Shown here: positions 1 through 8,120 of the stretch, piece by piece
Position numbering within the stretch: position 1 is the stretch's first letter
How the letters are laid out: every line of letters begins with the position of its first letter
Assembly: GCA_036377595.1 (NCBI GenBank)
Contig: DASUYB010000132.1
Location: 52,558-116,557, forward strand
From: Longimicrobium sp.
GTDB lineage: Bacteria > Gemmatimonadota > Gemmatimonadetes > Longimicrobiales > Longimicrobiaceae
Length of the DNA: 64,000 nt
Direction of reading: 5' to 3'
Notes under the pieces: model-generated
What the model saw: the letters and a program-made list of their open reading frames with translations, nothing else
Told to the model about the DNA's origin: nothing
Databases searched by the model: none
Program-made: the position numbers and the translations under genes

Positions 1-883
1 TCTCCAGGTGCTGCACGCTGTTGCGGAAGCCCACGTTCAGCGTGATGCCCGTGGGCACCGGGCGGAAGCCGCGGGTGGCGGCCTGCCGGCGGAGCACGGC
101 GAGATCGAGCCCCGCCTGCCGCAGCAGCGACGTGGCCGCGCTGTCGGTGATCCAGCCGCGGAACGCCAGCGGCGCCGGCAGCTTCGGATCGCGCGGGAGC
201 ATGCGCTGCTCCTTGGCCCACGAGCCGACGACGGTGTGCCAGGGATAGCCCGCCTGCTCGGTGGTGTGCACGATCAGCATCCCCGCGGCGCCGCGGCGCT
301 CGGCCTCCTCGAACTTGTAGGTCCAGCGGCCGTAGTAGGTCATCGCCCGGCCGCCGAACAGGTTGGGCTCGCCGGCCGGCGCGGGGGGATCGTTCACCAG
401 CACCATCAGGATCTTGCCGCGCACGTCCACGTTCTTGAAGTCGTCCCAGCGGAACTCGGGCGCGGCGGCGCCGTAGCCCACGAACACGACCTCGGCGTTC
501 GCGCTCGACTGCTCCGCCGCGGATCCGCCCCACACGACGACGTCGTCCGGATACCGCAGCGTCCCCGTCGCCTTGCCGGACGCGGCGATCCTGATGGTGG
601 ACGCGTCGGCGCCGACGATGTCGATGGGAACGCGCTGGAAGTAGGTGCCATTGTCGCCCGCGGGCTGCACGCCGAAGGCGCGGAGCTGGCTGGCGATGTA
701 CTCGGCGGCCAGGCGGCCGCCGCGGGTGGCGGGAGCGCGTCCTTCCAGCAGGTCCGACGAGAGGAAGCGGAGGTGCCCGTCGATCTCGTTGGGCGTGATG
801 GCGCCCGGCGCCTGGGCCCGCGCCGCGCCCGCAGCCAGCGCGAGGGCGGCCAGAGCGAGCGTGGGTATGCGTGTGGCTCGCAT
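1..883 (-). CDS. M28-family metallopeptidase with PA domain, 3' end cut by window edge
   Basis: The first 294 residues are visible; the frame runs off the left edge. It opens with a signal peptide (MRATRIPTLALAALALAAG, cleavage near ARAQA). Next comes the N-terminal helix typical of secreted M28 aminopeptidases (HLRFLSSDLLEGRAPATRGG), then a PA-like domain from about residue 95 with the FVGYGAAAPEFRWDDFKNVD stretch and KILMVLVNDPP. The family hydrolyses N-terminal residues of peptides in the periplasm or outside the cell using two zinc ions. The zinc ligands (HxD and following) lie in the part that is cut off, so catalysis cannot be confirmed here. ATG start at 883 is followed directly by the signal peptide. 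Confidence 0.88.
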   Translation of the reverse strand, partial: MRATRIPTLALAALALAAGAARAQAPGAITPNEIDGHLRFLSSDLLEGRAPATRGGRLAAEYIASQLRAFGVQPAGDNGTYFQRVPIDIVGADASTIRIAASGKATGTLRYPDDVVVWGGSAAEQSSANAEVVFVGYGAAAPEFRWDDFKNVDVRGKILMVLVNDPPAPAGEPNLFGGRAMTYYGRWTYKFEEAERRGAAGMLIVHTTEQAGYPWHTVVGSWAKEQRMLPRDPKLPAPLAFRGWITDSAATSLLRQAGLDLAVLRRQAATRGFRPVPTGITLNVGFRNSVQHLE

Positions 884-1214
884 GTGCTCGTGGGAGATGT
901 GCGTGGACGTGCGCGCGGGACTCCCGTGCGCGGAGGCCGCAAAGCTACCCGCGGCAGACGTTTGGGGAAAGGTGTGGGTACCCGTGGGGCGGAGATGAAG
1001 ATCCGGCGCCCGAGCCCACCGACAGGCGACTGGAAGTCGCGACAACAACGGCCCGAAGTCCGCCTTCGCGGACTCCCACGCCGACATCCGCGCGCACGGT
1101 TAAAGGATCGCCCCGAAAACACCCTCCCCCCAGTCGGTTTTGGGGGGAGGGTCGCGCGAAGCGCGGGGTGGGGGGCCTCCGCGCGGCGGCCGCGCAGATG
1201 CCAGTCGTCCGCAA
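884..1214. other. Gene-free stretch with half of a repeat element and a C-rich hairpin
   Basis: No convincing gene. Positions 1023-1078 match one end of the inverted-repeat-bounded element found at 14476-14673 and 40334-40575 (CGACAACAAC, then GAAGTCCGCCTTCGCGGACT). Positions 1120-1152 form a hairpin of CCCTCCCCCC and GGGGGGAGGG around AGTCGGTTTT; the same hairpin occurs inverted near 35388-35420. Confidence 0.6.
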
Positions 1215-1637
1215 CTACATCCCCAGCCCGAGCTGATCTCCGTCGAGCCGATCTTCGTCGGACGACGGCGGCGCGGCGCGATCCTGCTCGCCCAGCCAGC
1301 GGGCGAGGACGGAAACGACGTAGCGGCGCTCGTCGTCCGTCATCTCCCGCCCCTTGGGGATGTGGTGCCACTTCGCGAGGCAGCCGCGGCAGCACGTGCC
1401 GGTGGCGTGCTGGGCGACGAAGACGGGGTGGCCGCGCATCGGCGTCTGCTTCCCGTCGTTCGGCGGCCGCGCGGGGGCGAGGCGGGCGGCGATCATCTCG
1501 TCCGCGTGGCGCAGCACCGTCTCCATCCCCCTGCGGCGCAGATAGGCGAGGTCGCCGTCCCCCAGCCGCTGGCGCCGGCGGAAGGCTGACTTCGCGAGGC
1601 GGGCGAAGACGTCGTCGAGCTCCCGTGGATCGGTCAT
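1215..1637 (-). CDS. DUF4186 family protein
   Basis: A 140-residue protein of the DUF4186 family, recognised by the block PPNDGKQTPMRGHPVFVAQH followed by ATGTCCRGCLAKWHHIPKG. Two cysteines in CCRGC and nearby histidines suggest metal binding, but no activity is established for the family as far as I know. The start at 1637 (MTDPRELDDVF) fits the conserved length; a longer frame reaches 1667 but adds only unconserved residues. No operon partner: the next gene on this strand begins about 100 bp upstream. Confidence 0.85.
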   Translation of the reverse strand: MTDPRELDDVFARLAKSAFRRRQRLGDGDLAYLRRRGMETVLRHADEMIAARLAPARPPNDGKQTPMRGHPVFVAQHATGTCCRGCLAKWHHIPKGREMTDDERRYVVSVLARWLGEQDRAAPPSSDEDRLDGDQLGLGM

Positions 1638-1737
1638 GGCGGAGGCGCGCGGAAAACTCCGGGCCACGAATGCGGAAAGGGCCGCCGATCCCGCCCGGCG
1701 GCCCTCCCGCTGCGCTCCGCGTGAAGTGGGTGTACGG

Positions 1738-2082
1738 CTAGTTGCTGCTGGTCAGGCTGAACGCCGCCTGCTCCGGTTCGGACACGATCTTGAACACGCT
1801 GTACGCGTTCAGCCGGTGGTCCAGCGTGCCCGCCCCCCCGCGCCGGGTCACGCGCATCTCGTCGCTGGCCCGGGCGTTGGGGTCGACGATGTGCACGGTG
1901 ACGGCGTTCAGGTACGGGTTCTGGTCGTCGCCGTAGCGCACGTCGCGGGCGGTGCTGCCGGCGGCGATCGTCACCGTCACCGGCGGGAGATCGCCGTTGC
2001 TGGGGTCCGCTCCCCTGCGTCCCACCAGCGTGACTTCGATCGCCGCCTTCGATCCGTTCGTGAGCGTCTTGGTTCCAGACAT
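1738..2082 (-). CDS. Hypothetical beta-rich protein, 114 aa
   Basis: Not recognised. The start at 2082 (MSGTKTLTNGSKAAIEVTLV) has a GAGG ribosome site six bases upstream; an ATG 15 bases earlier is possible. No signal peptide, membrane segment or cysteine is visible. Alternating polar and hydrophobic residues (VTVTIAAGSTARDVRYGDDQ) suggest a small beta-sandwich. It stands alone, and the 218 bp up to the next stop must hold its promoter. Confidence 0.7.
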   Translation of the reverse strand: MSGTKTLTNGSKAAIEVTLVGRRGADPSNGDLPPVTVTIAAGSTARDVRYGDDQNPYLNAVTVHIVDPNARASDEMRVTRRGGAGTLDHRLNAYSVFKIVSEPEQAAFSLTSSN

Positions 2083-2300
2083 GATTGCCTCGCGCATGAA
2101 GAGTGATGGGCCGATGGATCTCGTCGGGAGCGCACCACCCCGAAACGGCATCTGCCAGGCCATTTCCGCCGCGCCCGATCTGTTCCTTCCCAACACGCTG
2201 CGCCGCATGCGGATCGCCCCTCGCGCGCCATCTCCGCCGTGACGCGAGGCTCCGAACCTCCCTGTAACGGCGTGGCCCGCCGCCCGCAACGATTCGATGC

Positions 2301-3311
2301 TTACCGCCCCGCCGTCATCTCGCGCACCAGGCGTTCGACCAGCGCGTCGTCCTTCGGCAGCAGGCCGGCGGCGGGAAGGCGGCGCACCAGCTCGGCCCAC
2401 TTCGGCCACACGGCGTACGCGCGGCGCAGATACGGGATCGCCTGCTCCACCTTCCCCGCGCTGGCGAAGCTGATCCCCGTCCAGAACACCGCCTCGCCGT
2501 TCGTCGCCGAATCGGGAAGGATGCTGGTGGCGCGGCCGTACGCCGCCGCGGCCGCGTCCAGCTCGTTGCGCGTGACCGCCGCGTCGCCCTCGTTCAGCGA
2601 GCGGTAGACGCGGCTCAGCGTAACCAGCCGCCGCAGCTCGCGCAGCGGTTCGGGGCTGTCCTCCACCCGCAGGTCCACGACACGGTCCACCCACGGCCGC
2701 CCTGTGTTCGTGGGGGAGACGACGATGATGGCGGCGGACTGGCGGCCGCGGATGTCGCCGCCCTCGCGCTGCGCGGCCTCGAGCGCCTGCAGCAGCCGCT
2801 CGGCCAGGTCGCCGCGCGCGGACTCGTAGGCGCGCGCCATGGCGTCCCACACCGTGGCGCGGTCCATCAGGTTGGCCTGCGTGGAGTAGCCGCGGCCGAC
2901 GTGGTTTCCCGCCGCCTGGATGTTGCGCCCGCCCGTCCACGCGGCGACGCGGCCGCGCGCGTCGATCATCGCCACCTGCCGCACCGCCGAGTCGGCGTCG
3001 GTGGAGACGAGGGCGCGCAGCGCCTCGGGGCCGCTCCGGCCCAGCCGCATCAATTCCAGCCCCAGCGGGCCGTAAGAGGATTCGACGAACGACTGCGTGG
3101 CGACGGCGCCCACCCCCGCCTCGGCCCACGGCACCGCCGTTCCCACCGAGAACCAGTGCGACTGCACCGCCACTCCCATCTCCCCCGTGGCCGAATCGCG
3201 CGCGACGATGGAGTAGGTGGCGACGGGGCGCAGCGGCCGCGCCGGCGTCTGCGCGTCCAGCGCAGCCGGGGCCATGGCGAGGAGGGCGAGGGCGAGGCGG
3301 ATCGGGCGCAT
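2301..3311 (-). CDS. Secreted DUF1028 protein (Ntn-hydrolase-like) with C-terminal TPR-like tail
   Basis: A signal peptide (MRPIRLALALLAMAPAALDA, then Q) is followed by a DUF1028 domain at about residues 27-235. The family signature is clear: ATYSIVARDSATGEMGVAVQ, then SHWFSVGTAVPWAEAGVGAV and ATQSF. DUF1028 proteins have an Ntn-hydrolase fold and are thought to be amidases or peptidases; the substrate is unknown. Residues 240-336 are helical and TPR-like, a common extension in this family. The start at 3311 was chosen because the signal peptide follows directly; the longer frame runs into a hairpin repeat. Confidence 0.87.
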   Translation of the reverse strand: MRPIRLALALLAMAPAALDAQTPARPLRPVATYSIVARDSATGEMGVAVQSHWFSVGTAVPWAEAGVGAVATQSFVESSYGPLGLELMRLGRSGPEALRALVSTDADSAVRQVAMIDARGRVAAWTGGRNIQAAGNHVGRGYSTQANLMDRATVWDAMARAYESARGDLAERLLQALEAAQREGGDIRGRQSAAIIVVSPTNTGRPWVDRVVDLRVEDSPEPLRELRRLVTLSRVYRSLNEGDAAVTRNELDAAAAAYGRATSILPDSATNGEAVFWTGISFASAGKVEQAIPYLRRAYAVWPKWAELVRRLPAAGLLPKDDALVERLVREMTAGR

Positions 3312-3433
3312 CGTTCGCTCGGGGAAAAGGTTGCGCGCCGGGGCGGACGGCCCCGGCGCGCGCAAGGTAAGCGGCGCCGCGCGATGCGACCAGCGGCCGT
3401 CATACCGTTTCCCACGACGTCCCGACAGCATTG

Positions 3434-3507
3434 GATCACACGGAGGGAACGGAGGAAACGGAGGATCGTCCTGGGTTCCTCCGTTCCCTCCGTTTCCTCC
3501 GTGTGAT
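3434..3507. repeat. Long hairpin with arms of tandem GGAGG words
   Basis: Two 31-base arms (3434-3464 and 3477-3507) are complementary, and each is built from short repeats of ACGGAGG/AACGGAGG type. A near-copy with the same arms lies at 30773-30846, 27 kb away. Confidence 0.85.
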
Positions 3508-3558
3508 TTCATTTCATCGTGACTTCGAATGCACGGTCATTCAGCCGACCAGCGGCCG

Positions 3559-3993
3559 TCAGTCCAGCGGGACGCGCGTCTTGAACTCGCGCGAGTCGGC
3601 GGTGTTTCCGCCCGTCCCCTGCCGCCGGTACGGCACCCGCAGCCGCCAGGTGCCGATCCCCTGCACGACCACGGAATCGGCCGCCGAGCTCCCCGGCGCC
3701 ACCCGCACCGCCGCCGTGCTCCCGCCGCACTCGGGGATGACCGGCACGTTGTACGTCACCCAGTCGGCGCCCTCCCTGAACTGGATCTCCACCGTCATCC
3801 GGCCCTCGCAGGCCAGCACGTCGATGGCGCCGCTGCCGGTGTTGGCCACCGTATAGCGGATGGTCACCGGCTGGTCGTTGCCGAACGTGGCGTAGATCTC
3901 CTGGTCGGGAAGGACGCGCACGCCGCCGGAGCCGACGGGATCGGAGCAGGCGCCGGCCAGGAGGAGCGCGGAGATGGAGAGGATGCGTCGCAT
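3559..3993 (-). CDS. Small lipoprotein, beta-sandwich
   Basis: 144 residues with a lipoprotein signal (MRRILSISALLLAGACSDP, lipobox LLAGAC). The mature part looks like an Ig-type beta-sandwich (TIRYTVANTGSGAIDVLACE) and holds two further cysteines. Function unknown. It probably sits in the outer-membrane or periplasmic lipoprotein pool. It is divergent from the PfpI gene at 4138. Confidence 0.72.
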   Translation of the reverse strand: MRRILSISALLLAGACSDPVGSGGVRVLPDQEIYATFGNDQPVTIRYTVANTGSGAIDVLACEGRMTVEIQFREGADWVTYNVPVIPECGGSTAAVRVAPGSSAADSVVVQGIGTWRLRVPYRRQGTGGNTADSREFKTRVPLD

Positions 3994-4137
3994 GGATCGA
4001 ATCGGGCGTGGGCGGAGATGGAGCTCGTGCGGGAAACGTCCGACGCCCCCGCTTCGTGACGCCGCCCCGGCCCGCGCCTTGCCGCATCCCCCTGCCCCGC
4101 TCGCGGGATGGACCCACGCAGAACAGGAGGAGGGGAG

Positions 4138-4701
4138 ATGGCTGGAAGGCTGCAGGGAAAGAAGGTGGCGATCCTGGTCACCGACGGCTTCGAGCAGGTG
4201 GAGATGACCGAGCCGCGCAGGGCGCTTCAGGACGAGGGCGCCGAGACGGTGCTGGTGTCGCCGAAGGACGGCCGGGTGAAGGGATGGCAGCACACGGAGT
4301 GGGGCGACGAGTTCCCCGTCGACCGCCCCTTGGCGTCGGCGCGCGCGGACGACTTCGACGCGCTGCTCCTTCCGGGCGGCGTGATGAACCCCGACCACCT
4401 GCGGCAGGACCGGCAGGCGGTGGAGTTCGTGCGCGACTTCTTCGAGGCGCACAAGCCCGTCGCGGCCATCTGCCACGGGCCGTGGATGCTGGCCGAGGCC
4501 GGCGTGGTGGAGGGGCGGAAGGTCACGTCCTATCCGTCGATCCAGACGGACCTGAAGAACGCGGGCGCGGACTGGGTGGACGAGGAGGTGGTGACGGACC
4601 AGGGCCTCGTCACCAGCCGCAAGCCCGACGACATCCCCGCCTTCAACCGCAAGATGGTGGAGGAGTTCGCCGAGGGCCGCCACGACCGCCAGCACGCCTG
4701 A
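4138..4701 (+). CDS. DJ-1/PfpI-family protein (protease/deglycase type)
   Basis: 187 residues covering a single DJ-1/PfpI domain. It has GKKVAILVTDGFEQVEMTEP at the start, the nucleophile elbow with cysteine in AAICHGPWML, and FDALLLPGGV. The family includes general-stress proteins such as YhbO/Hsp31-like glyoxalases and PfpI peptidases; the elbow fits a YhbO/PfpI member. The start at 4138 follows a strong purine-rich ribosome site (AGGAGGAGGGGAG). An in-frame ATG 30 bases upstream lacks one. Confidence 0.9.
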   Translation: MAGRLQGKKVAILVTDGFEQVEMTEPRRALQDEGAETVLVSPKDGRVKGWQHTEWGDEFPVDRPLASARADDFDALLLPGGVMNPDHLRQDRQAVEFVRDFFEAHKPVAAICHGPWMLAEAGVVEGRKVTSYPSIQTDLKNAGADWVDEEVVTDQGLVTSRKPDDIPAFNRKMVEEFAEGRHDRQHA

Positions 4702-4712
4702 CATCGCTGGTT

Positions 4713-4782
4713 CTCACGCGGAGGCGCGGAGACGCGGAGGCGCATCCCACAGCGCCTCCGCGTCTCCGCGTCTCCGCGTGAG
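4713..4782. repeat. Hairpin with tandem-word arms (CGGAGACG type)
   Basis: Arms 4713-4743 and 4752-4782 are complementary and are made of CGCGGAGG/CGCGGAGA words. The element lies just 3' of the PfpI gene, so it may act as its terminator. Confidence 0.8.
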
Positions 4783-4871
4783 TCATCCTGTTTCGGTTTT
4801 CATTTGGTATAGATCATGCGTAAAATCTTCTGAGAGAACAGGATAGGAGATTCTCACAGGAGCACTGAAGG

Positions 4872-5093
4872 ATGACCGACAAGCGCACGGCGGAGATGGC
4901 CTCCGAGGGCAACATGATCAAGGACCCGGACGACTGGGTGACCGGCGACGAGCCGATGACCGGCGCCCAGCGCTCGTATCTCCACACTCTGGCCGAGGAG
5001 GCGGGCGAGGAGGTCGACGACGGCGGGCTGACCAAGGCCGAGGCGTCGAAGATGATCGACGAGCTGCAGGAGAAGACCGGGCGCGGCGTGTAG
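4872..5093 (+). CDS. DUF3072 small protein
   Basis: 73 residues matching DUF3072: PMTGAQRSYLHTLAEEAGEE followed by LTKAEASKMIDELQEKTG. The domain is a small helical unit of unknown role, common in soil bacteria and often annotated near stress genes. Its last codons and stop lie inside the first copy of a 41-bp tandem duplication. No membrane or secretion signal. Confidence 0.85.
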   Translation: MTDKRTAEMASEGNMIKDPDDWVTGDEPMTGAQRSYLHTLAEEAGEEVDDGGLTKAEASKMIDELQEKTGRGV

Positions 5094-5162
5094 CGCGTAT
5101 CCCGGGCACCACGACGCCCCGGCGCGGCGTGTAGCGCGTATCCCGGGCACCACGACGCCCCG
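5081..5162. repeat. 41-bp tandem duplication over a stop codon
   Basis: Two identical 41-base units start at 5081 and 5122 (GCGCGGCGTGTAGCGCGTAT and on). The first unit carries the stop codon (5091-5093) of the DUF3072 gene, so the second is a non-coding copy of its 3' end. Confidence 0.9.
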
Positions 5163-5184
5163 GCGCGGCGTGCGCCGGGGCGTC
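5154..5184. terminator. Bidirectional terminator between convergent genes
   Basis: A perfect 13-bp GC stem (5154-5166 with 5172-5184) and a 5-base loop, without a strong T run. It lies between DUF3072 (+) and the end of the ten-gene minus-strand operon. Confidence 0.65.
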
Positions 5185-5221
5185 TTCCGGGACGGCATCG
5201 GGGGCCGGACGGCCTCCTGGA

Positions 5222-5506
5222 TCAGAGGCAGCTCTGGATGCACTGCACCGCGACCGGCCCGGCGCACTGCGTCCAGCACGCCAGGTTGGTGCCGCAGTGC
5301 AGGCATCCCAGCGCCTGGGTGCCGCACTTGGCCAGGCACCCCACGTTGGGAAGGATGCCCGTCACCGTCCCCAGGATGTCGTCGAAGATCCCCTGCGGAG
5401 CCACGCCGCGCCCGTAGGCGGGCGCGCGGTAGCTGCCCGGCGCGTGCCCGGCCGGGCCGGCGGCGGGAGTGCCCTGGAACGCCAGCGTCATGGGGGGAAG
5501 CTTCAC
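5222..5506 (-). CDS. Eight-cysteine peptide 3 of the PatA-like operon
   Basis: 94 residues, GTG start behind an excellent ribosome site (AGGAGGTGCGCC). The N-terminus MKLPPMTLA is shared with the peptides at 9179 and 8121. A low-complexity Ala/Gly/Pro linker follows, and then a C-terminal core with cysteines spaced C-x3-C-x6-C-x2-C-x5-C-W-x2-C-A-G-x5-C-x3-C, ending in CL. No classical signal peptide. The layout (conserved short N-terminus, variable linker, conserved Cys-rich end) and the nearby PatA/PatG-type protease suggest a ribosomally made, processed peptide. It is the last gene of the operon. Function unknown. Confidence 0.82.
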   Translation of the reverse strand: MKLPPMTLAFQGTPAAGPAGHAPGSYRAPAYGRGVAPQGIFDDILGTVTGILPNVGCLAKCGTQALGCLHCGTNLACWTQCAGPVAVQCIQSCL

Positions 5507-5575
5507 GGCGCACCTCCTGGTGGTGGACGCCGCGGCGGACCCCCCGCCGCGGCGGATGTCGGGAACCCGCCGGGC

Positions 5576-5929
5576 TCAGCCCTGGTCGGCGGGGGTGAAG
5601 GCTTGCGGCTCGGGCTCCGTGCCGGCGGGCGCGGCGTCGGCCGACGGGGTGACGATCGGCTCGCGCGGCGGAACCGACGAGCCGTCCCATGCGTGGTCGG
5701 GGTCGGGGAAGAAGGTCACCCCCGTGCCGTAGTCGGCGTCGACCACCACCAGCCACCCGCCCGGCACCGCCGTCCGCAGGGTGACGAACAGCGCGGAGTT
5801 GCTCTCGAGCGTTTCGTACGTCAGCATGGCCCGGGCGCCCGGCAGGCGCGGAGAGGGGGTACGGCGGCGCGGCGTCGTGCGAGCACCCGTGCGCGTCCCT
5901 CTGCCAGGGGCCTCGACGCGCGCTTTCAC
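5576..5929 (-). CDS. Hypothetical protein in the PatA-like operon
   Basis: Up to 117 residues. The GTG at 5929 has a GAGG ribosome site, but residues 1-34 are Arg/Pro-rich and may not be real. The ATG at 5827 (MLTYETLESNSALFVTLRTA) starts the better-looking part, without a good ribosome site. The middle reads as a small beta domain (GGWLVVVDADYGTGVTFFPD) and the end is acidic and Pro/Ala-rich. No family recognised. Its place between two operon genes is the main support. Confidence 0.55.
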   Translation of the reverse strand: MKARVEAPGRGTRTGARTTPRRRTPSPRLPGARAMLTYETLESNSALFVTLRTAVPGGWLVVVDADYGTGVTFFPDPDHAWDGSSVPPREPIVTPSADAAPAGTEPEPQAFTPADQG

Positions 5930-5960
5930 GGCACCCTCGCGCGCGCCCGGGCTCTCACGG

Positions 5961-6320
5961 CTAGCGGGCCACCCAGTACTCGTTGCACAGCTCGCGCCCG
6001 CGGAACGCGTTGTCGGCGGCCTGCCGGTGCCCGGCGTCGCCGCCCGCGAAGCACTCGTCGTTGATCTGGTCGCGCGCCGTATAGCAGTTGATGAACGCCC
6101 GGATCCGCGCGAAGAGCTGGTCTTCGTTCATCCACCCCTCGCACCGGCTGAGGTTGCGGCAGTGCGCGTTCACCGCGTCCATGAGCTGGTTGTGGCGCGC
6201 CCAGCTGCAGTTTCCCGGCGGGTCGAGGGCGGGGACGACGCCGGCCCCCGCCGTCGCGGCACGCGCCCGCATCGCGCCCGCGGGCGCTCCGCCGTACAGG
6301 CGCGGGATGGGAAGGTGCAT
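5961..6320 (-). CDS. Cys-rich protein resembling Novel toxin 16 (Ntox16)
   Basis: 119 residues with six cysteines. The C-terminal half carries INCYTARDQINDECFAGGDA followed by GHRQAADNAF, which resembles the conserved core of the Ntox16 domain found at the C-termini of polymorphic toxins. This match is from memory. The N-terminus MHLPIPRLYGG resembles the M-[KR]-[LV]-P-x-M-T-L start of the three Cys peptides in this operon, so it may carry the same leader. GGAGG ribosome site just upstream. No immunity gene is recognisable, so a toxin role is only a possibility. Confidence 0.6.
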   Translation of the reverse strand: MHLPIPRLYGGAPAGAMRARAATAGAGVVPALDPPGNCSWARHNQLMDAVNAHCRNLSRCEGWMNEDQLFARIRAFINCYTARDQINDECFAGGDAGHRQAADNAFRGRELCNEYWVAR

Positions 6321-6329
6321 GGCCCCTCC

Positions 6330-7178
6330 CTACTCCACCCGCACCAGCACGGCCAGCCCGCCCACCACCCGGTCCGCCTGCACCGCCTCGATGCGCAGGA
6401 AGGCGGTACTCCCCGGGCGGGCGTCTTCGGGCACGTGCAGCCAGAGCTCGCGGAAGCCCTCTTCGCCCTCGCCCACGGTGAGCGACCGCACCGTCCCGGC
6501 GGCCTCGGCCCGGGCCAGCGGCCGGGCAACGTCGCCGGCGTCGCGCCGGAGCCCCGGCAGGAGCCCGAACTCCACGGCCGCGGCGCCCTCGCCGGCATCG
6601 GCCGAAGCCATGGCCGGCATGGCGCCGCCGTCCGTGCCGCCCTGCGTCACCCGCAGCGTGCTCCCCGCGGTCTCGGGCGCGCGGAAGGCCACCGCCTGCG
6701 TGGTGCCCGCGGCCATGCTCGCCATCAGCAGGTTCTGCTGACCCACGCGGCGGTCACCGATCTGCGGCGTCGTCTCGGGATCCATGAACCCGGGCGGGAG
6801 GGGGTCGTTGGGCGCCTGCACCACGGCGATCATGCAGGTGTGCGCCGTGGAGTTGGGGGCCCAGACGTCGGGGCAGGTGACCGGCTGCCCCGTGGTGTCG
6901 TTCGCCGGCACGTTCACCGGCACGATGCCGATCAGGTTGTTCAGGAAGTACTTCCACTTGTCCACGGCCCCGCCGGGCGTGCAGAAGTAGAAGCTGATCG
7001 TGGCCTGCGGGGCGGCGTCGCTTCCCGTGTTCCCCACGTTTCCCCAGGCGTAGTTGGGCCCGTTGGGCAGCACCTGGTTCCCGGGCTTCGCCGTCTGGCT
7101 CCCCGCCCGGTTCAGGACGTTCGGGTTCTGGTAGTTCTGGTATCCGCTGCCCAGGTGCAGCGTAAGCGTGGCCGCCAT
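6330..7178 (-). CDS. Hypothetical 282-aa protein of the PatA-like operon
   Basis: No family recognised. Residues 1-135 are rich in Asn, Gly and aromatic residues (TLHLGSGYQNYQNPNVLNRA) and hold ISFYFCTPGG and a few cysteines. Residues 140-282 look like one or two beta-sandwich domains (STLRVTQGG; ELWLHVPEDARPGSTAFLRI; ADRVVGGLAVLVRVE). No signal peptide or membrane helix. It starts 70 bp after the gene upstream and ends 10 bp before the Ntox16-like gene. It could be a carrier or structural protein for the peptides, but nothing in the sequence proves this. Confidence 0.7.
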   Translation of the reverse strand: MAATLTLHLGSGYQNYQNPNVLNRAGSQTAKPGNQVLPNGPNYAWGNVGNTGSDAAPQATISFYFCTPGGAVDKWKYFLNNLIGIVPVNVPANDTTGQPVTCPDVWAPNSTAHTCMIAVVQAPNDPLPPGFMDPETTPQIGDRRVGQQNLLMASMAAGTTQAVAFRAPETAGSTLRVTQGGTDGGAMPAMASADAGEGAAAVEFGLLPGLRRDAGDVARPLARAEAAGTVRSLTVGEGEEGFRELWLHVPEDARPGSTAFLRIEAVQADRVVGGLAVLVRVE

Positions 7179-7247
7179 CGGGAATCGCTCCGGATCGGGG
7201 TGGTGTGTCGCTGCCGCGGGCGGGGCGGACTCCCCGCGCCGCCGTTC

Positions 7248-8108
7248 CTACGACGAGGTGGCGTAGGTGATCACGCGCCCCCCCACGGCCGTGGGTAACG
7301 CGTAGAAGGCGTCGTTGTCGCTGTCGGTGATCACCACCGCGTACGCCGCCCCGCGGCGGACGTGCTCGAAGGCGAAGGCCCCGTTCGGCTGCACCGGGGC
7401 CAGCGCGAACACCGCGGGCCCGGCGGCCGGCACGCTGACGGCGTAGGCCCACAGCCCCGTCCCCCGCGCCACCCCGCGCAGCGCGCCCTGCAGCGGCCCG
7501 CCCGCGGCGCCGGGCCACGCCACCACGCCCACCCCCACCCCGCCGCTGAACACGGTGTTCACCACCCCTTCGGCGGGAAGGAGCCCCGGCCCGGACGGCG
7601 GGACGAAATCCCCGGGAACCAGGAGGGCGGCCCACTGCCCCGGGCTCAGCGTGGTGGACACGCTCCAGGCGCCGTCGCCGTTCACCGGGCTGTCGCCCAC
7701 GAAGCTCCACGCGGCGGCCGGCGACCAGGCGTACACCCGCACCCGGAACGCCGTGGGCGCACCCAGCCCGTCCACCGTGCCGTTCACCACCCCGGTGCCC
7801 ACGTTCAGGCTCACCCGGCCGGGCGGGAACACGGCCACGTCGGCCACGCGCGGGCCCGGCACGGGCAGCCGGCCCGCCACCGGCACGTACTGCAGGTCCA
7901 CCACCGCCGCGGCGTAGCGCGTGCCCGCCTGCACCAGCCCGAAGCTCCAGAGCGGCGCCACCGGCACGTAGGCGTTGAACTTCCACGCGCCCGACTTCTC
8001 GTACCAGATCGCCACCTGGTAGAGCCGCGGGTCCAGGAAGGTGTGGACCAGCTCGCCGGTCATGGGGCCGCCCGCCTCGCTGGGCGGGAACGGAACGCTG
8101 ATGGCCAT
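7248..8108 (-). CDS. Hypothetical 286-aa beta-rich protein of the PatA-like operon
   Basis: No family recognised with confidence. The protein is rich in Val, Gly, Pro and Trp. Segments such as VVNGTVDGLGAPTAFRVRVY and PNGAFAFEHVRRGAAYAVVI resemble carboxypeptidase-regulatory-like or cohesin-type beta-sandwiches, of which two seem to be present. No signal peptide, membrane segment or cysteine. GGGGAAG ribosome site before the ATG at 8108. It follows the second Cys peptide by 12 bp, so it is translated from the same transcript. Confidence 0.7.
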   Translation of the reverse strand: MAISVPFPPSEAGGPMTGELVHTFLDPRLYQVAIWYEKSGAWKFNAYVPVAPLWSFGLVQAGTRYAAAVVDLQYVPVAGRLPVPGPRVADVAVFPPGRVSLNVGTGVVNGTVDGLGAPTAFRVRVYAWSPAAAWSFVGDSPVNGDGAWSVSTTLSPGQWAALLVPGDFVPPSGPGLLPAEGVVNTVFSGGVGVGVVAWPGAAGGPLQGALRGVARGTGLWAYAVSVPAAGPAVFALAPVQPNGAFAFEHVRRGAAYAVVITDSDNDAFYALPTAVGGRVITYATSS

Positions 8109-8120
8109 CGCTTCCCCCCC

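Noticed and set aside
8..1741. A 577-codon plus-strand open frame at the left edge
   Set aside because: It lies opposite an M28 peptidase and a DUF4186 gene, both with clear family motifs. Its own product is Arg/Ala-rich noise.
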